DNA of 64,000 nt from NCBI RefSeq assembly GCF_013377275.1, contig NZ_CP016615.1, positions 186,001 to 250,000 on the forward strand, given 5' to 3'. The stretch is from Vespertiliibacter pulmonis. GTDB taxonomy: Bacteria > Pseudomonadota > Gammaproteobacteria > Enterobacterales > Pasteurellaceae. Below the pieces are notes generated by a model. That model worked only from the letters and a program-made list of their open reading frames with translations. It had not been told where the DNA came from and made no database searches. Within the stretch, counting starts at the first letter, position 1, and each line of letters opens with the position of its first letter. Positions 51,691 through 60,981 of this stretch are shown here, piece after piece. The position numbers were made by a program, and so were the translations under genes.

Positions 51691-52743
51691 CTAAATTGAG
51701 ATACTTTTTATCTGTAAATAAACGAGCTGTCCTACGGTTAATTGCAATTCGCTAAATGCCCAAGAACTAATTGTTGCCCAAATGATTTGTTCTCCAACTG
51801 TAATTGCAATGTCCAAGCGGTCAGGTCGTGTCTCAATTTTGTAAATGGTTCCTTTAAGTATATTACGGATTGATGTTTTTACAGGTTGTTCGAGGGTAAT
51901 TGACACATCTCGGCTAGCAATCATAATCCGAATTTTATCACCAAATTCATAGCCTGATTGCCTATTTATCCAAATACTCTGCTTACCTAGCTGTAATGCT
52001 AACATTTGATCTTGTGGTTGTTCATTTCTCAACGAAAGTTCTAACAAACTATTTTTACTTTCAATTTGCCAGGGCAAAAACAGCTCACTATTCAGCACTT
52101 CAGTGGTAGATGCATAGGCCATCATTTTACCCTGTTCAAGCAATAACAAGCGGTTAGATAACCGAATAACTTCACCTAGGCTATGAGTAACATATAAAAT
52201 AGGTATTTGAAGTTTCTGGGCAAGTTGCCGTAAATAGCTCAACAATTCATTTTTTTTAGGAATATCTAAAGCAGATAATGGCTCGTCCATCAATAATAGT
52301 TCTGGCTCAGAAAGTAAAGCTCGCCCAATCGCAACACGTTGTTTTTCTCCCCCAGAAAGGCTATTGGGGTAACGATTAAGCAAGTTTCCGAGTCCTAATA
52401 ACTCAACTAATTGCAAAAATTTTTCAGGATCTGGCCGCTTGCAACCATATTTCAAATTGCCCTCAACTCGATAATGAGGAAATAATCTAGGTTCTTGAAA
52501 AACATAGCCAATCCGTCGTTTTTCTGGGGGTAAATTTATCTTTTGTTTAGTACTAAATAATACTCGCTGATTTAACACAATCTGCCCACTTTCAGCTTTA
52601 GACAATCCTGCAATCAAATTGATTAAGCTTGATTTTCCTGCCCCTGAACGCCCAAAAATTGCGGTAACGCCTTGGCTCTCTATCGCTACATTTACATCTA
52701 AATTTAATTGTCCTAATTGCTGTTTTACCGAAATTTGTAACAT
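51691..52743 (-). CDS. modC: molybdate ABC transporter ATP-binding protein
   Basis: ModC powers molybdate import. Walker A is FGRSGAGKSSLINLIAG, the signature LSGGEKQRVAIGRALL and Walker B LLLMDEPLSALD. The C-terminal Mop/TOBE domain from about 285 binds oxyanions. The 350 residues match E. coli (352). It starts six bases after the modB stop. Confidence 0.96.
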   Translation of the reverse strand: MLQISVKQQLGQLNLDVNVAIESQGVTAIFGRSGAGKSSLINLIAGLSKAESGQIVLNQRVLFSTKQKINLPPEKRRIGYVFQEPRLFPHYRVEGNLKYGCKRPDPEKFLQLVELLGLGNLLNRYPNSLSGGEKQRVAIGRALLSEPELLLMDEPLSALDIPKKNELLSYLRQLAQKLQIPILYVTHSLGEVIRLSNRLLLLEQGKMMAYASTTEVLNSELFLPWQIESKNSLLELSLRNEQPQDQMLALQLGKQSIWINRQSGYEFGDKIRIMIASRDVSITLEQPVKTSIRNILKGTIYKIETRPDRLDIAITVGEQIIWATISSWAFSELQLTVGQLVYLQIKSISI

Positions 52744-52749
52744 TTTAGC

Positions 52750-53445
52750 CTACTGATATGTCTGCTGACGTTTTGCAAGTATTTCCGAGCAAATCAATGC
52801 AAATAAAGAAATGAGAATAGCTACTAAACATAAACGGGCAGCAGCCATTTCTCCATCGGGAGTTTCAATGAAAGTATAAAGAGCAGAAGGAATTGTTTGG
52901 GTTTCATTTGGTATATTAGATACGAAAGTAATGGTTGCTCCAAATTCTCCAAGTGAGCGTGCAAACCCCAGCACAATCCCTGCAATAATACCCGAAAAAG
53001 AAAGCGGTAACGTCAGGGTAAAAAATACTTTTAATGGGCTAGCTCCTAACGTTCTCGCCGCCTGTTCTAATTTGGGATCAACTGTTTCAAATACTAAACG
53101 AATAGAACGTACCATTAACGGAAATGCCATAATCATTGATGCAAGCACTGCTCCACGCCAAGAAAAACTAAATGAAAAATTAAACCATTGCCACAACCAC
53201 TGCCCAATCATACCTTTTTTTGCCATTACAATCAGTAATATATAGCCAATTACCACTGGAGGAAGGACTAATGGCAGATGGATAATGCCATTTAGTAGAT
53301 TTTTCCCAAAAAATGTTTTGCGGGCAAGCACCCACGCTATTGCAATAGCAAAGGGTAATGCAAAAAGAACAGCAACCGATGCTACTTTCAAACTCAAAAA
53401 AATAGCATCAAGTTCTTGCTGAGAAAAAGCAGAAAATAAGTTCAT
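52750..53445 (-). CDS. modB: molybdate ABC transporter permease
   Basis: A 231-residue inner-membrane permease with about five or six helices. RTLGASPLKVFFTLTLPLSFSG is the EAA loop that contacts ModC, and SLGEFGATITFVSNIPNETQT is typical of ModB. It sits between modA (33-base gap) and modC. Confidence 0.95.
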   Translation of the reverse strand: MNLFSAFSQQELDAIFLSLKVASVAVLFALPFAIAIAWVLARKTFFGKNLLNGIIHLPLVLPPVVIGYILLIVMAKKGMIGQWLWQWFNFSFSFSWRGAVLASMIMAFPLMVRSIRLVFETVDPKLEQAARTLGASPLKVFFTLTLPLSFSGIIAGIVLGFARSLGEFGATITFVSNIPNETQTIPSALYTFIETPDGEMAAARLCLVAILISLFALICSEILAKRQQTYQ

Positions 53446-53478
53446 ATTGTGATGATAAGCGGTTGTTTTATTGAAAAC

Positions 53479-54237
53479 TTATTCAACTGGTACAAATCCT
53501 GCATCTTGAAAAGTTTGCCGTGCCTCTGAACTAAATAAAAACGCAAAAAAACGTTGAACTTCAGGTTTATTATTTAATGCTAAAATGGGGTAAACAATAT
53601 CGCCATAGCTTATTGGTGGAAATTCAGCCACGATTTTGACATTCGGGCTAATATTAGCATCCGTTGCATAAACGATACCTAATGGTAATTCATCTCGTGC
53701 AACATAGGATAATACAGCACGCACATCTTTCGCTTTAGCTAATCGAGTTTCAACACTGTTCCACTTACCTAAATAAGTTAATGCTTTTTTAGCATACCGC
53801 CCTGCTGGTACATTATCATCTGCAATGGCTAAATAACGTTCACCTAAGATTTTAGGGAGATCCATTTGCTGAATTTCTATTGCGTGTAAATCACTTTCTT
53901 TAGGTGCAATCAACACCAGACTATTTTTGGCAAGAATTCGTTGGTTCGTTATTTTATTTGGCTGATGAGCTATTAAATAATCTGCCCAATGTTGATCTGC
54001 AGAAATAAATAGGTCAGCGGGAGCATCTTGTTCAATCTGCTTTGCAAGTGTTGATGAGCCTGCAAAGGAAAAAGTTAGCTGATCAGCTGGAAATTTTGTT
54101 TGATATTGCATACCTAACTGCTGTAATACATTCGTCATTGAAGCGGCTGCAAATACTCGAATATTTTCAGCAAACACATTATTTGGAAATAACCAACTTG
54201 CAAAAGCAACAGCTACACTTATCCAACGCCAATTCAT
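53479..54237 (-). CDS. modA: molybdate-binding periplasmic protein
   Basis: ModA captures molybdate. The signal peptide ends NNVFA before ENIRVFAAASMTNVLQQL; AGSSTLAKQIEQDAPADLFISA holds the oxyanion-binding Ser. The 252 residues compare with 257 in E. coli. Its ATG is 24 bases after the yadH stop, leaving no room for a usual promoter with a ModE operator unless inside yadH. Confidence 0.95.
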   Translation of the reverse strand: MNWRWISVAVAFASWLFPNNVFAENIRVFAAASMTNVLQQLGMQYQTKFPADQLTFSFAGSSTLAKQIEQDAPADLFISADQHWADYLIAHQPNKITNQRILAKNSLVLIAPKESDLHAIEIQQMDLPKILGERYLAIADDNVPAGRYAKKALTYLGKWNSVETRLAKAKDVRAVLSYVARDELPLGIVYATDANISPNVKIVAEFPPISYGDIVYPILALNNKPEVQRFFAFLFSSEARQTFQDAGFVPVE

Positions 54238-54261
54238 TCTTATTTCCTTATATGTTATGAA

Positions 54262-55017
54262 TTAACTACGCAAATTTACGCCACGTTCAATTAACGAATA
54301 TGCCCAGCTATATAAAGCAATAATAAATAAGGCAAGCACACCAAAAGTGTAGTAAATAGACACATCACTTATTCCAAGAAAACCATATCTAAAACCACTA
54401 ATCATATAAACAATCGGATTAAAGCGAGAAACAATTTGCCAAAATTCTGGTAATAAACTGATAGAATAGAACACACCGCCCAAATAGGTTAAAGGTGTTA
54501 ATACAAAAGTCGGAATAATACCGATATCATCAAAGGTATTAGCATATACTGCATTGATAAGCCCACCTAATGCAAAAACGATGGTACTCAGCAACATTGT
54601 AAGAAAAATAATACTCCACGAATAAATATCGTAAGAAACAAAGCAGAGCGCGACAGCAGTAACTAATGCTCCAACCAATACACCTCGAACAATACTACCG
54701 AAAACATAGCCCCAAATAATAGTATGAGTAGAAATTGGCGAAACAAGCAGTTCTTCAATATTACGCACAAATTTACTCAAGAAAAATGAAGAAGCCGTAT
54801 TACCATAAGCTGAAGTAATAGAACTCATCATAATCAGCCCTGGTGCAATAAACTGCATATAACTCACGCCATTCATTTCACCAATACGATTACCAATTAA
54901 AGTACCAAAAATTAAAAAATATAGCGTAGTCGTAATTATCGGTGGAACAAGTGTTTGTCGCCAAATGCGTAGCACTCTTTTTGTTTCTTTAAAAACTAAC
55001 GTGTAAAAACCAATCAT
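54262..55017 (-). CDS. yadH: ABC-2 type permease YadH
   Basis: A 251-residue ABC-2 permease with six membrane helices. VLRIWRQTLVPPIITTTLYFL at the start and LTPLTYLGGVFYSISLLPEFWQ near the C-terminus are typical of YadH. With YadG it forms an exporter whose substrate is unknown. It lies nine bases after yadG. Confidence 0.9.
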   Translation of the reverse strand: MIGFYTLVFKETKRVLRIWRQTLVPPIITTTLYFLIFGTLIGNRIGEMNGVSYMQFIAPGLIMMSSITSAYGNTASSFFLSKFVRNIEELLVSPISTHTIIWGYVFGSIVRGVLVGALVTAVALCFVSYDIYSWSIIFLTMLLSTIVFALGGLINAVYANTFDDIGIIPTFVLTPLTYLGGVFYSISLLPEFWQIVSRFNPIVYMISGFRYGFLGISDVSIYYTFGVLALFIIALYSWAYSLIERGVNLRS

Positions 55018-55026
55018 ATCTTCTTC

Positions 55027-55923
55027 CTATTTCAAGCTCATAAAAAATTCTTCTAAACGATTAGATTTATTACGCAAACTCAATATATTGATATGTTGTT
55101 CCGTCAACTGTTGAAATAATCTATTCAGCCCTTGTTTGCGTTTAACCTCAACTTCAAGCGTCGTTTCATCAATCCATTTAATTGGGTAATCTTCAATCAC
55201 AAGCGGTTGCTTTTCGGCAATATCTAACACGAATGTTTCTGCCTCTAGTTTTGCTAGCAATGCTTTCATCGAAGTATTCTCAACTAATTGCCCTTTTTGG
55301 ATAATGCCTATATTCCGACAAAGCATTTCCGCCTCTTCCAAATAATGGGTAGTTAAAATAATAGTTGTCCCATTTTGGTTTAGCTCACGCAGGAAATCCC
55401 ATAAACTACGGCGTAATTCAATATCAACCCCCGCCGTTGGTTCATCTAAAATCAATAATTTAGGGTTATGCATTAAAGCTCTGGCAATCATTACACGGCG
55501 TTTCATTCCACCCGATAATTCTCGGATCTGTGCCTCTTTTTTTTCCCATAATTCTAATTTACGCAACCAATATTCAACCCGCTCTAATGCCGTTGCTCGA
55601 TCTACTCCATAAAATCCTGCTTGACAAAGCAATACATCAATCACTTTTTCAAATTGGTTAAAATTAAATTCTTGTGGTACTAAGCCAATCTGCTGTTTTA
55701 ATTGTGTTTTTTGCGTATCGAGATCATAGCCGAACACATTAACAGAACCACTTGTTTTATTTACCAACGAACTAATGATCCCAATTAATGTTGATTTTCC
55801 TGCACCATTGTGCCCAAGTAATGCATAAAAATCGCCCTGTTCCACGCTTAAATCAATTCCCTTAATAGCTTGTACACCTGTACGATATTGCTTTACTAAC
55901 TGCTTAATTTCTAATGCTTTCAT
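55027..55923 (-). CDS. yadG: ABC transporter ATPase YadG
   Basis: A 298-residue ATPase of the drug/O-antigen export type. Walker A is GHNGAGKSTLIGIISSL, the signature LSGGMKRRVMIARALMHNP and Walker B LLILDEPTAGVD, with H-loop TTHYLEEAE. Family length is 308. It is coupled to yadH and lies 43 bases downstream of dnaX. Confidence 0.92.
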   Translation of the reverse strand: MKALEIKQLVKQYRTGVQAIKGIDLSVEQGDFYALLGHNGAGKSTLIGIISSLVNKTSGSVNVFGYDLDTQKTQLKQQIGLVPQEFNFNQFEKVIDVLLCQAGFYGVDRATALERVEYWLRKLELWEKKEAQIRELSGGMKRRVMIARALMHNPKLLILDEPTAGVDIELRRSLWDFLRELNQNGTTIILTTHYLEEAEMLCRNIGIIQKGQLVENTSMKALLAKLEAETFVLDIAEKQPLVIEDYPIKWIDETTLEVEVKRKQGLNRLFQQLTEQHINILSLRNKSNRLEEFFMSLK

Positions 55924-55966
55924 TTTAGATTACTCACCTTTTCTCTATTTATTCTGTTTGATACTA

Positions 55967-58027
55967 TTACTCTGCAACTGCCCTTATCGTAGATTCATCA
56001 ATTTCTGCATTAAACGCGTTTTTTAATAATCGTAATTTCTCATCTGCTATCAACGCTTGTTTCGCTGATTGAGTAAGTTGCTCAAAAATTTGCCGGCGTA
56101 GTTCTAAGGGTGTTTTATGTGTATTGCTCTCGCCAAGAGATAGATGGTAATTTAACCCTTGTTCTGCTAACGCCTGCTTTAAATTTTCTAAGTTTTCAGT
56201 ATTTTTTAAATGTGCCATTACAGGTTTTAAAACTAATTGCAACTCATCACCTTGCTGACCTGCAAGATAACTATTTAAAGCCAATTGACGTGCTAGCCCT
56301 GGAAGGGTTAAATGGTTAATAATACGACACCACTCATCTTGCTCACTAGCAAGTTTAATTGTTTTCTGCACTAACTCAGGTGTGCGTTCTTGCAAAATAG
56401 CTTGCTTAATATCGGAAGGTTTTTGAGTAATTTCTTGCTGATTTTCTAATTCGGGATTGAGCCATGTCCAACGGTAATCTTCACCATCATTATCTTGCAC
56501 TGAATGTTCAGCTTTTTTCGCCTGTTCTACATTTTTATTCGCTAATTTTGCAAAACGTGCCTGTAAGTTCTCACTATCAGAACGGCTTCCTTTAGTTGAG
56601 GTTGGCGTTAAAAATTCACGCTTTTTTTTTTGCTGTTCTGAACTTAATGCATCAAGTCGATTTAACGCATTGAGAGCCATTGTTGCCGCTTTTAATGGCG
56701 ATGTTTTTGATAAATTTTCGGATAAAGCGGTAGTTTCAGCTACGTTATTTGCAATATTTTCTATAGAACTCACCGCTTGTAATGTTGTTGTCTTTTTAGC
56801 CTCTACTTGTTGATTTTGTACAAGTTGTTCCTTTATCTGTGCAATCTTTGACTGCGTAGCTGAGACACTTTTAACTGGCTGAGTAGAAACTACTGAGGTC
56901 GTAGGTGTTACGATTTTATCGGCGTTTTTCGGGTGAAAAGCCAATGCTCGCAATATTGTCATCTCCACACCAATGCGAGGCTCTGGAGCAAGCGATAACT
57001 CTTTTTTCCCTGCTAACATTAACTGATAGAAAAATTGTACATCTTCAGGGGGTAACTGACGAGCAAGAAAATGTAATGCACTTTCGCTTTGTGAATTTTC
57101 TATATTGTGATCGTGATGTTGTGATGAATGAGGTAATAATTGCAACATTGCAATTTGATGTAAACGCTCAGCCACATCGCTTAATAGCTGTTGCCAATCT
57201 ACACCTTTTTGTGCAACCGATTGAATAACATTCATCGCTTTTTCACCATCAGCAAGAGCTAATGCTTGTACCAATTCAATAGGTTGATGATCATCAATCA
57301 ACCCTAGCATTTGGCTAACTGTTGGTAAGGTAATTTCACCATTACCAACTGCAATGGCTTGATCCGTTAAACTAAGCGAATCTCTTATACTACCTTGTGC
57401 AGCTTTTGCTAACTTTTCAACCGCTGAAAGCTGGTACGAAATATTTTCTTGTTTTAGAATAAATTCAAGATGATGCTGAATTTGAGACTGATCCAATGCC
57501 CGCAGATGAAATTGCATACAACGAGATAAAATCGTGATAGGTAATTTCTGTGGATCAGTCGTTGCCAATAAAAACTTCACATACTCAGGCGGCTCTTCCA
57601 ATGTTTTTAGCAATGCATTGAAACTACTGCGAGAGAGCATATGCACTTCATCAATTAAGTAAACTTTAAAACGTCCTACCGTAGGTTTATACTGCACGTT
57701 ATCAAGCAACTCACGGGTATCTTCCACTTTAGTTCGAGAAGCCGCATCAATCTCAATAAGATCAATAAAACGCCCTTCTTCAATCGCTTTACAATTTGCA
57801 CATTTTCCACAAGGATCAGCCGTAATTCCTGTTTCACAGTTTAGCCCTTTTGCAAATAAACGTGCAATAGACGTTTTCCCTACCCCCCGAGTACCTGAAA
57901 AAAGATAAGCGTGATGTAACCGATTTTCTCGCAACCCATTTTCAAGAGCAGATAAAACGTGTTGTTGTCCAACCACTTGATTAAAACGTTGTGGTCGCCA
58001 TTTTCGTGCAAGAACTTGATAGGACAC
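55967..58027 (-). CDS. dnaX: DNA polymerase III subunits tau and gamma, GTG start
   Basis: DnaX loads the beta clamp and couples the replicative polymerases. MSYQVLARKWRPQRFNQVVG, Walker A SGTRGVGKTSIA, the zinc cysteines CGKCANCKAIEEG and the Ser-Arg-Cys sensor (ILSRCMQFHL) are standard. The start is GTG. Full-length tau is 686 residues (E. coli 643). At codons 466-469 ten A residues precede GCGTGA in the -1 frame, giving a predicted gamma of 470 residues. The C-terminal tau domain binds polymerase alpha and DnaB. Confidence 0.96.
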   Translation of the reverse strand: MSYQVLARKWRPQRFNQVVGQQHVLSALENGLRENRLHHAYLFSGTRGVGKTSIARLFAKGLNCETGITADPCGKCANCKAIEEGRFIDLIEIDAASRTKVEDTRELLDNVQYKPTVGRFKVYLIDEVHMLSRSSFNALLKTLEEPPEYVKFLLATTDPQKLPITILSRCMQFHLRALDQSQIQHHLEFILKQENISYQLSAVEKLAKAAQGSIRDSLSLTDQAIAVGNGEITLPTVSQMLGLIDDHQPIELVQALALADGEKAMNVIQSVAQKGVDWQQLLSDVAERLHQIAMLQLLPHSSQHHDHNIENSQSESALHFLARQLPPEDVQFFYQLMLAGKKELSLAPEPRIGVEMTILRALAFHPKNADKIVTPTTSVVSTQPVKSVSATQSKIAQIKEQLVQNQQVEAKKTTTLQAVSSIENIANNVAETTALSENLSKTSPLKAATMALNALNRLDALSSEQQKKKREFLTPTSTKGSRSDSENLQARFAKLANKNVEQAKKAEHSVQDNDGEDYRWTWLNPELENQQEITQKPSDIKQAILQERTPELVQKTIKLASEQDEWCRIINHLTLPGLARQLALNSYLAGQQGDELQLVLKPVMAHLKNTENLENLKQALAEQGLNYHLSLGESNTHKTPLELRRQIFEQLTQSAKQALIADEKLRLLKNAFNAEIDESTIRAVAE
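56622..56631 (-). promoter_or_regulatory. dnaX A10 slippery tract for gamma production
   Basis: In the mRNA the tract reads CAA AAA AAA AAG CGT GAA in frame zero. A -1 slip gives AAA GCG TGA, stopping two codons on, much as AAA GAG TGA does in E. coli dnaX. A +1 slip gives AGC GTG AAT TTT TAA. Either would yield a gamma-sized product. Confidence 0.75.
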
Positions 58028-58050
58028 AAAATTACCTATTTTAATATAAA

Positions 58051-58590
58051 TTAATGACCGTCAAAGCTCACTAAAGTGAAAGGCTTAATGCCAAATTCAG
58101 CTAAACGCTCTGCCCCTTTTAATTCAGGTAGCCAAATAACAAATGCCGCATTTTCAACCACGCCATTTAAACGGCGAATCAATTTTGCTGTTGCCTCAAC
58201 TGTTCCACCTGTTGCTAATAAATCATCAATAATTAGGACATTGTCCCCTTCCTTAATAGCATCAGAGTGAATTTCTAACGTATCTTCACCATATTCTAGC
58301 GTATAAGATTGAGAAATTGTTGCTCGAGGTAATTTTTTAGGCTTACGCACTAAAACAAAAGGTACACCTAATGCTAACGCAACAGGTGCCCCAAAGATGA
58401 AACCTCTTGATTCTGTTCCAACAATTTTATTGATACCTTTATCTTTAAACTCCGCCACGATTGCATCAACCGAGGCACGAAATGCCTCAGGTGATTCTAA
58501 TAAAGAAGTAATATCACGGAAAATAATCCCTGCTTTCGGATAATCAGGAATAGATTTGATTGATGATTTAATTAAATCCAGTTGGCTCAT
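58051..58590 (-). CDS. apt: adenine phosphoribosyltransferase
   Basis: Apt salvages adenine to AMP with PRPP. The PRPP loop is [14 protein letters not shown], with [20 protein letters not shown] before it. The 179 residues match E. coli (183). It starts the apt-dnaX pair conserved in gammaproteobacteria, 23 bases before dnaX. Confidence 0.97.
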   Translation of the reverse strand: MSQLDLIKSSIKSIPDYPKAGIIFRDITSLLESPEAFRASVDAIVAEFKDKGINKIVGTESRGFIFGAPVALALGVPFVLVRKPKKLPRATISQSYTLEYGEDTLEIHSDAIKEGDNVLIIDDLLATGGTVEATAKLIRRLNGVVENAAFVIWLPELKGAERLAEFGIKPFTLVSFDGH

Positions 58591-58688
58591 TGCTTAACCT
58601 TTCGTGTTTAAATGAAAAATAACTGATGGAATTTAACAAAAATTTGAGGAATTACAAGGAAAAAATGCAACAAGCGGTGAGATCTATC

Positions 58689-58719
58689 AAAAGATTGGCA
58701 AATAACATGCCAATCTTTT
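58689..58719 (-). terminator. ydfG terminator
   Basis: AAAAGATTGGCA (58689-58700) pairs perfectly with TGCCAATCTTTT (58708-58719) around AATAACA. It follows the ydfG stop by 16 bases. Confidence 0.88.
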
Positions 58720-58735
58720 ATCATTTTGCATATTT

Positions 58736-59488
58736 CTACTGGCTACGGCTAATAGAAAGCGGAGCAAAACTTTGTGCCGTTGGCATCACTTCAATACGGT
58801 TAATATTAACGTGTGCAGGCTGTTGATTAAGCCATAACACAATATTTGCAATATCTTCAGGGGTAACAAAATCTACATTTTCATAGACTTTTGTGGCTTT
58901 TTCATCATCACCTTTAAAACGAACATTTGAAAATTCTGTTCCGCCACAAAGCCCTGGTTCAACATTGCTCACTCTAATTGCTGTTCCTGACAAATCAGCT
59001 CGTAAATTCAAACTAAATTGTTTGACAAAAGCCTTAGTACCACCATATACATTACCTCCTGGGTAAGCATAATTTCCCGCAATCGAACCAATATTGATAA
59101 TATGTCCCTGATTTCTTTCCACCATTTCAGGTAGAATTTCACGAGTTATCGCTACAAGCCCTTTAATATTGGTATCAATCATTTGTAACCAATCATTCAA
59201 ATTAGCTTTATTAGCAGGCTCGAGCCCTAACGCTAACCCTGCATTATTGACTAATAAATCTACTGTTTGCCAACCTGTCGGGCGATCATTCAATGCTGTT
59301 TTTACTTGCTCAACATCACTCACATCAAAGGCTAATGGTAAGAAATGTTCACCGAATTCTGTTTTTAACTCAGCTAAACGCTCGGCTCGTCTGCCCGTTC
59401 CAATCACTTTATAACCTGCGTTAATCAATATTTTACAAATGGCTAAGCCAAATCCCGCGGTAACGCCAGTAACTAATGCTGTTTTCAT
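58736..59488 (-). CDS. ydfG: NADP-dependent 3-hydroxy acid dehydrogenase YdfG
   Basis: A 250-residue classical SDR (E. coli YdfG 248) that oxidises serine, L-allo-threonine and related 3-hydroxy acids. GVTAGFGLAICK is the cofactor loop, GTGRRAERL selects NADP through two Arg, and YGGTK is the catalytic YxxxK. The segment VSNVEPGLCGGTEFSNVRFKGD is characteristic of YdfG. It is a single-gene unit. Confidence 0.92.
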   Translation of the reverse strand: MKTALVTGVTAGFGLAICKILINAGYKVIGTGRRAERLAELKTEFGEHFLPLAFDVSDVEQVKTALNDRPTGWQTVDLLVNNAGLALGLEPANKANLNDWLQMIDTNIKGLVAITREILPEMVERNQGHIINIGSIAGNYAYPGGNVYGGTKAFVKQFSLNLRADLSGTAIRVSNVEPGLCGGTEFSNVRFKGDDEKATKVYENVDFVTPEDIANIVLWLNQQPAHVNINRIEVMPTAQSFAPLSISRSQ

Positions 59489-59568
59489 TGTTTGCTCCTT
59501 TCATTTATTATTGTTATAAAATAAGCGAATCACCCCAACAGCAAAAAATACTTGGAACAGACCGCTTG

Positions 59569-60024
59569 TTATACGTCATCAATAACAAATTCAAACCAAT
59601 CGATGACATTTTGTTCGTGAATACCATTCTTAATTAAGATATTGGCATTTTTAACAGAATTTGGATCGTTAGAAATCAATGGGTGCCAATCAAATAACGG
59701 CTTACCTTCATAAATCAAACGATAAGCACAGGTTTTCGGTAACCAACCAAAATCAGGTAAATTCTTTTTTGTAAGCTTAGTGCAGTCCGTTTCAAGTTTA
59801 AAACGATTAGCATAATTACTGCACCTACCTGTTTCTATATCCAATAAATTACAAGCTACGGCGGTGTAATAAAGTTTCTCTCGTTTTCCTCTGCCTTGAA
59901 TATATTTACGATAACAGCACTTACCACAACCATCACACAAGGCTTCCCATTCAACTTCATTCATTTCTAACAGCGATTTTTTCTGCCAAAATAGCGGTTC
60001 GATCGCTGAATTATTTTGCCACAT
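59569..60024 (-). CDS. ycgN: YcgN/UPF0260 family Cys-cluster protein
   Basis: A 151-residue protein (E. coli YcgN 153) with the Cys clusters CDGCGKCCYRKY and later single cysteines in RCSNY, DCTKL and TCAYRLIYEG, suggesting a metal or iron-sulfur site. The function is unknown. Its ATG overlaps the ybjQ stop by one base, placing it third in rdgB-ybjQ-ycgN. Confidence 0.9.
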   Translation of the reverse strand: MWQNNSAIEPLFWQKKSLLEMNEVEWEALCDGCGKCCYRKYIQGRGKREKLYYTAVACNLLDIETGRCSNYANRFKLETDCTKLTKKNLPDFGWLPKTCAYRLIYEGKPLFDWHPLISNDPNSVKNANILIKNGIHEQNVIDWFEFVIDDV

Positions 60025-60341
60025 TATCGAATTACAACCGCAGTACCCGTTGCCACAATGACAAACATACTTTTTGTGCCAAGAGCTGAATAATCAAAAG
60101 ACACCCCTATTATGGCATTTGCACCTAATTTACGGGCATTTTCTTCAAGCTCTCGTAATGCATCTTCACGAGATGCACTAATTTTACGCTCATAAGAGCC
60201 TGAACGCCCACCTATAATATCGGTAATACTTGCAAAGAAATCACGCACAATGTTTGCACCTGAAACAACTTCACCAAAAACTAGGCCTTTATATTCAATA
60301 ATATCGTGATTTTGAATTGTTGGGGTAGTACTAATAATCAT
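60024..60341 (-). CDS. ybjQ: YbjQ/UPF0145 family protein
   Basis: The 105-residue protein has the UPF0145 pattern: [40 protein letters not shown] with the Glu/Arg-rich helix after it, and [15 protein letters not shown]. Family members form pentamers of unknown role. It overlaps rdgB by four bases. Confidence 0.93.
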   Translation of the reverse strand: MIISTTPTIQNHDIIEYKGLVFGEVVSGANIVRDFFASITDIIGGRSGSYERKISASREDALRELEENARKLGANAIIGVSFDYSALGTKSMFVIVATGTAVVIR

Positions 60342-60940
60342 AATTGCTCCTTAAGCTGTTGTTTTAATGATGCCAATGCCATCGCTCGATGAGACACCTT
60401 TTTTTTCTCTGTTGATTCTAATTCAGCAAAGGTACAATTTTTAGGGGGATAAAAAAATAATGGATCGTAACCAAAACCATTTTTTCCTCGTTCTTCGGCT
60501 AGAATTACACCTGAACATTCGCCAAGTGCAATTCTAGGAGTTTGATCTGTTTCAGATTGTAAAAATACTAGGCAACTGACAAACTTCGCTGTTCGTGCCG
60601 TTTCATCAACATTGGCAAGAGCTTGTAATAACTTAGCACGGTTCGCTTGATCATCGCCATCTATTCCTGCATAACGAGCCGAATATAACCCAGGTTGCCC
60701 ACCAAGAGCATCAACAGAAAGTCCAGAGTCATCAGCAATTGCAGGTAACCCTGTCATTTTTGATGCATAGCGAGCTTTAATTAACGCGTTTTCTACAAAA
60801 GTCAGCCCCGTTTCTTCTGGGCTTGAAATACCAAAGTCGCTTTGAGCAATCACCTCAAAGCCGAGTTCATTGAGTACATCAGCCATTTCCCGTACTTTTC
60901 CTGCATTACTTGTGGCTAATACAATTTTAATTTTTGACAT
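60338..60940 (-). CDS. rdgB: XTP/dITP pyrophosphatase
   Basis: RdgB removes non-canonical purine nucleotides (dITP, XTP). [45 protein letters not shown] and [11 protein letters not shown] are the Ham1 motifs; the 200 residues match E. coli (197). It is first in the rdgB-ybjQ-ycgN unit. Confidence 0.96.
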   Translation of the reverse strand: MSKIKIVLATSNAGKVREMADVLNELGFEVIAQSDFGISSPEETGLTFVENALIKARYASKMTGLPAIADDSGLSVDALGGQPGLYSARYAGIDGDDQANRAKLLQALANVDETARTAKFVSCLVFLQSETDQTPRIALGECSGVILAEERGKNGFGYDPLFFYPPKNCTFAELESTEKKKVSHRAMALASLKQQLKEQL

Positions 60941-60981
60941 TCGTTATCCTTTTACTAAATTTCGTTATATCTCACCGCTTG

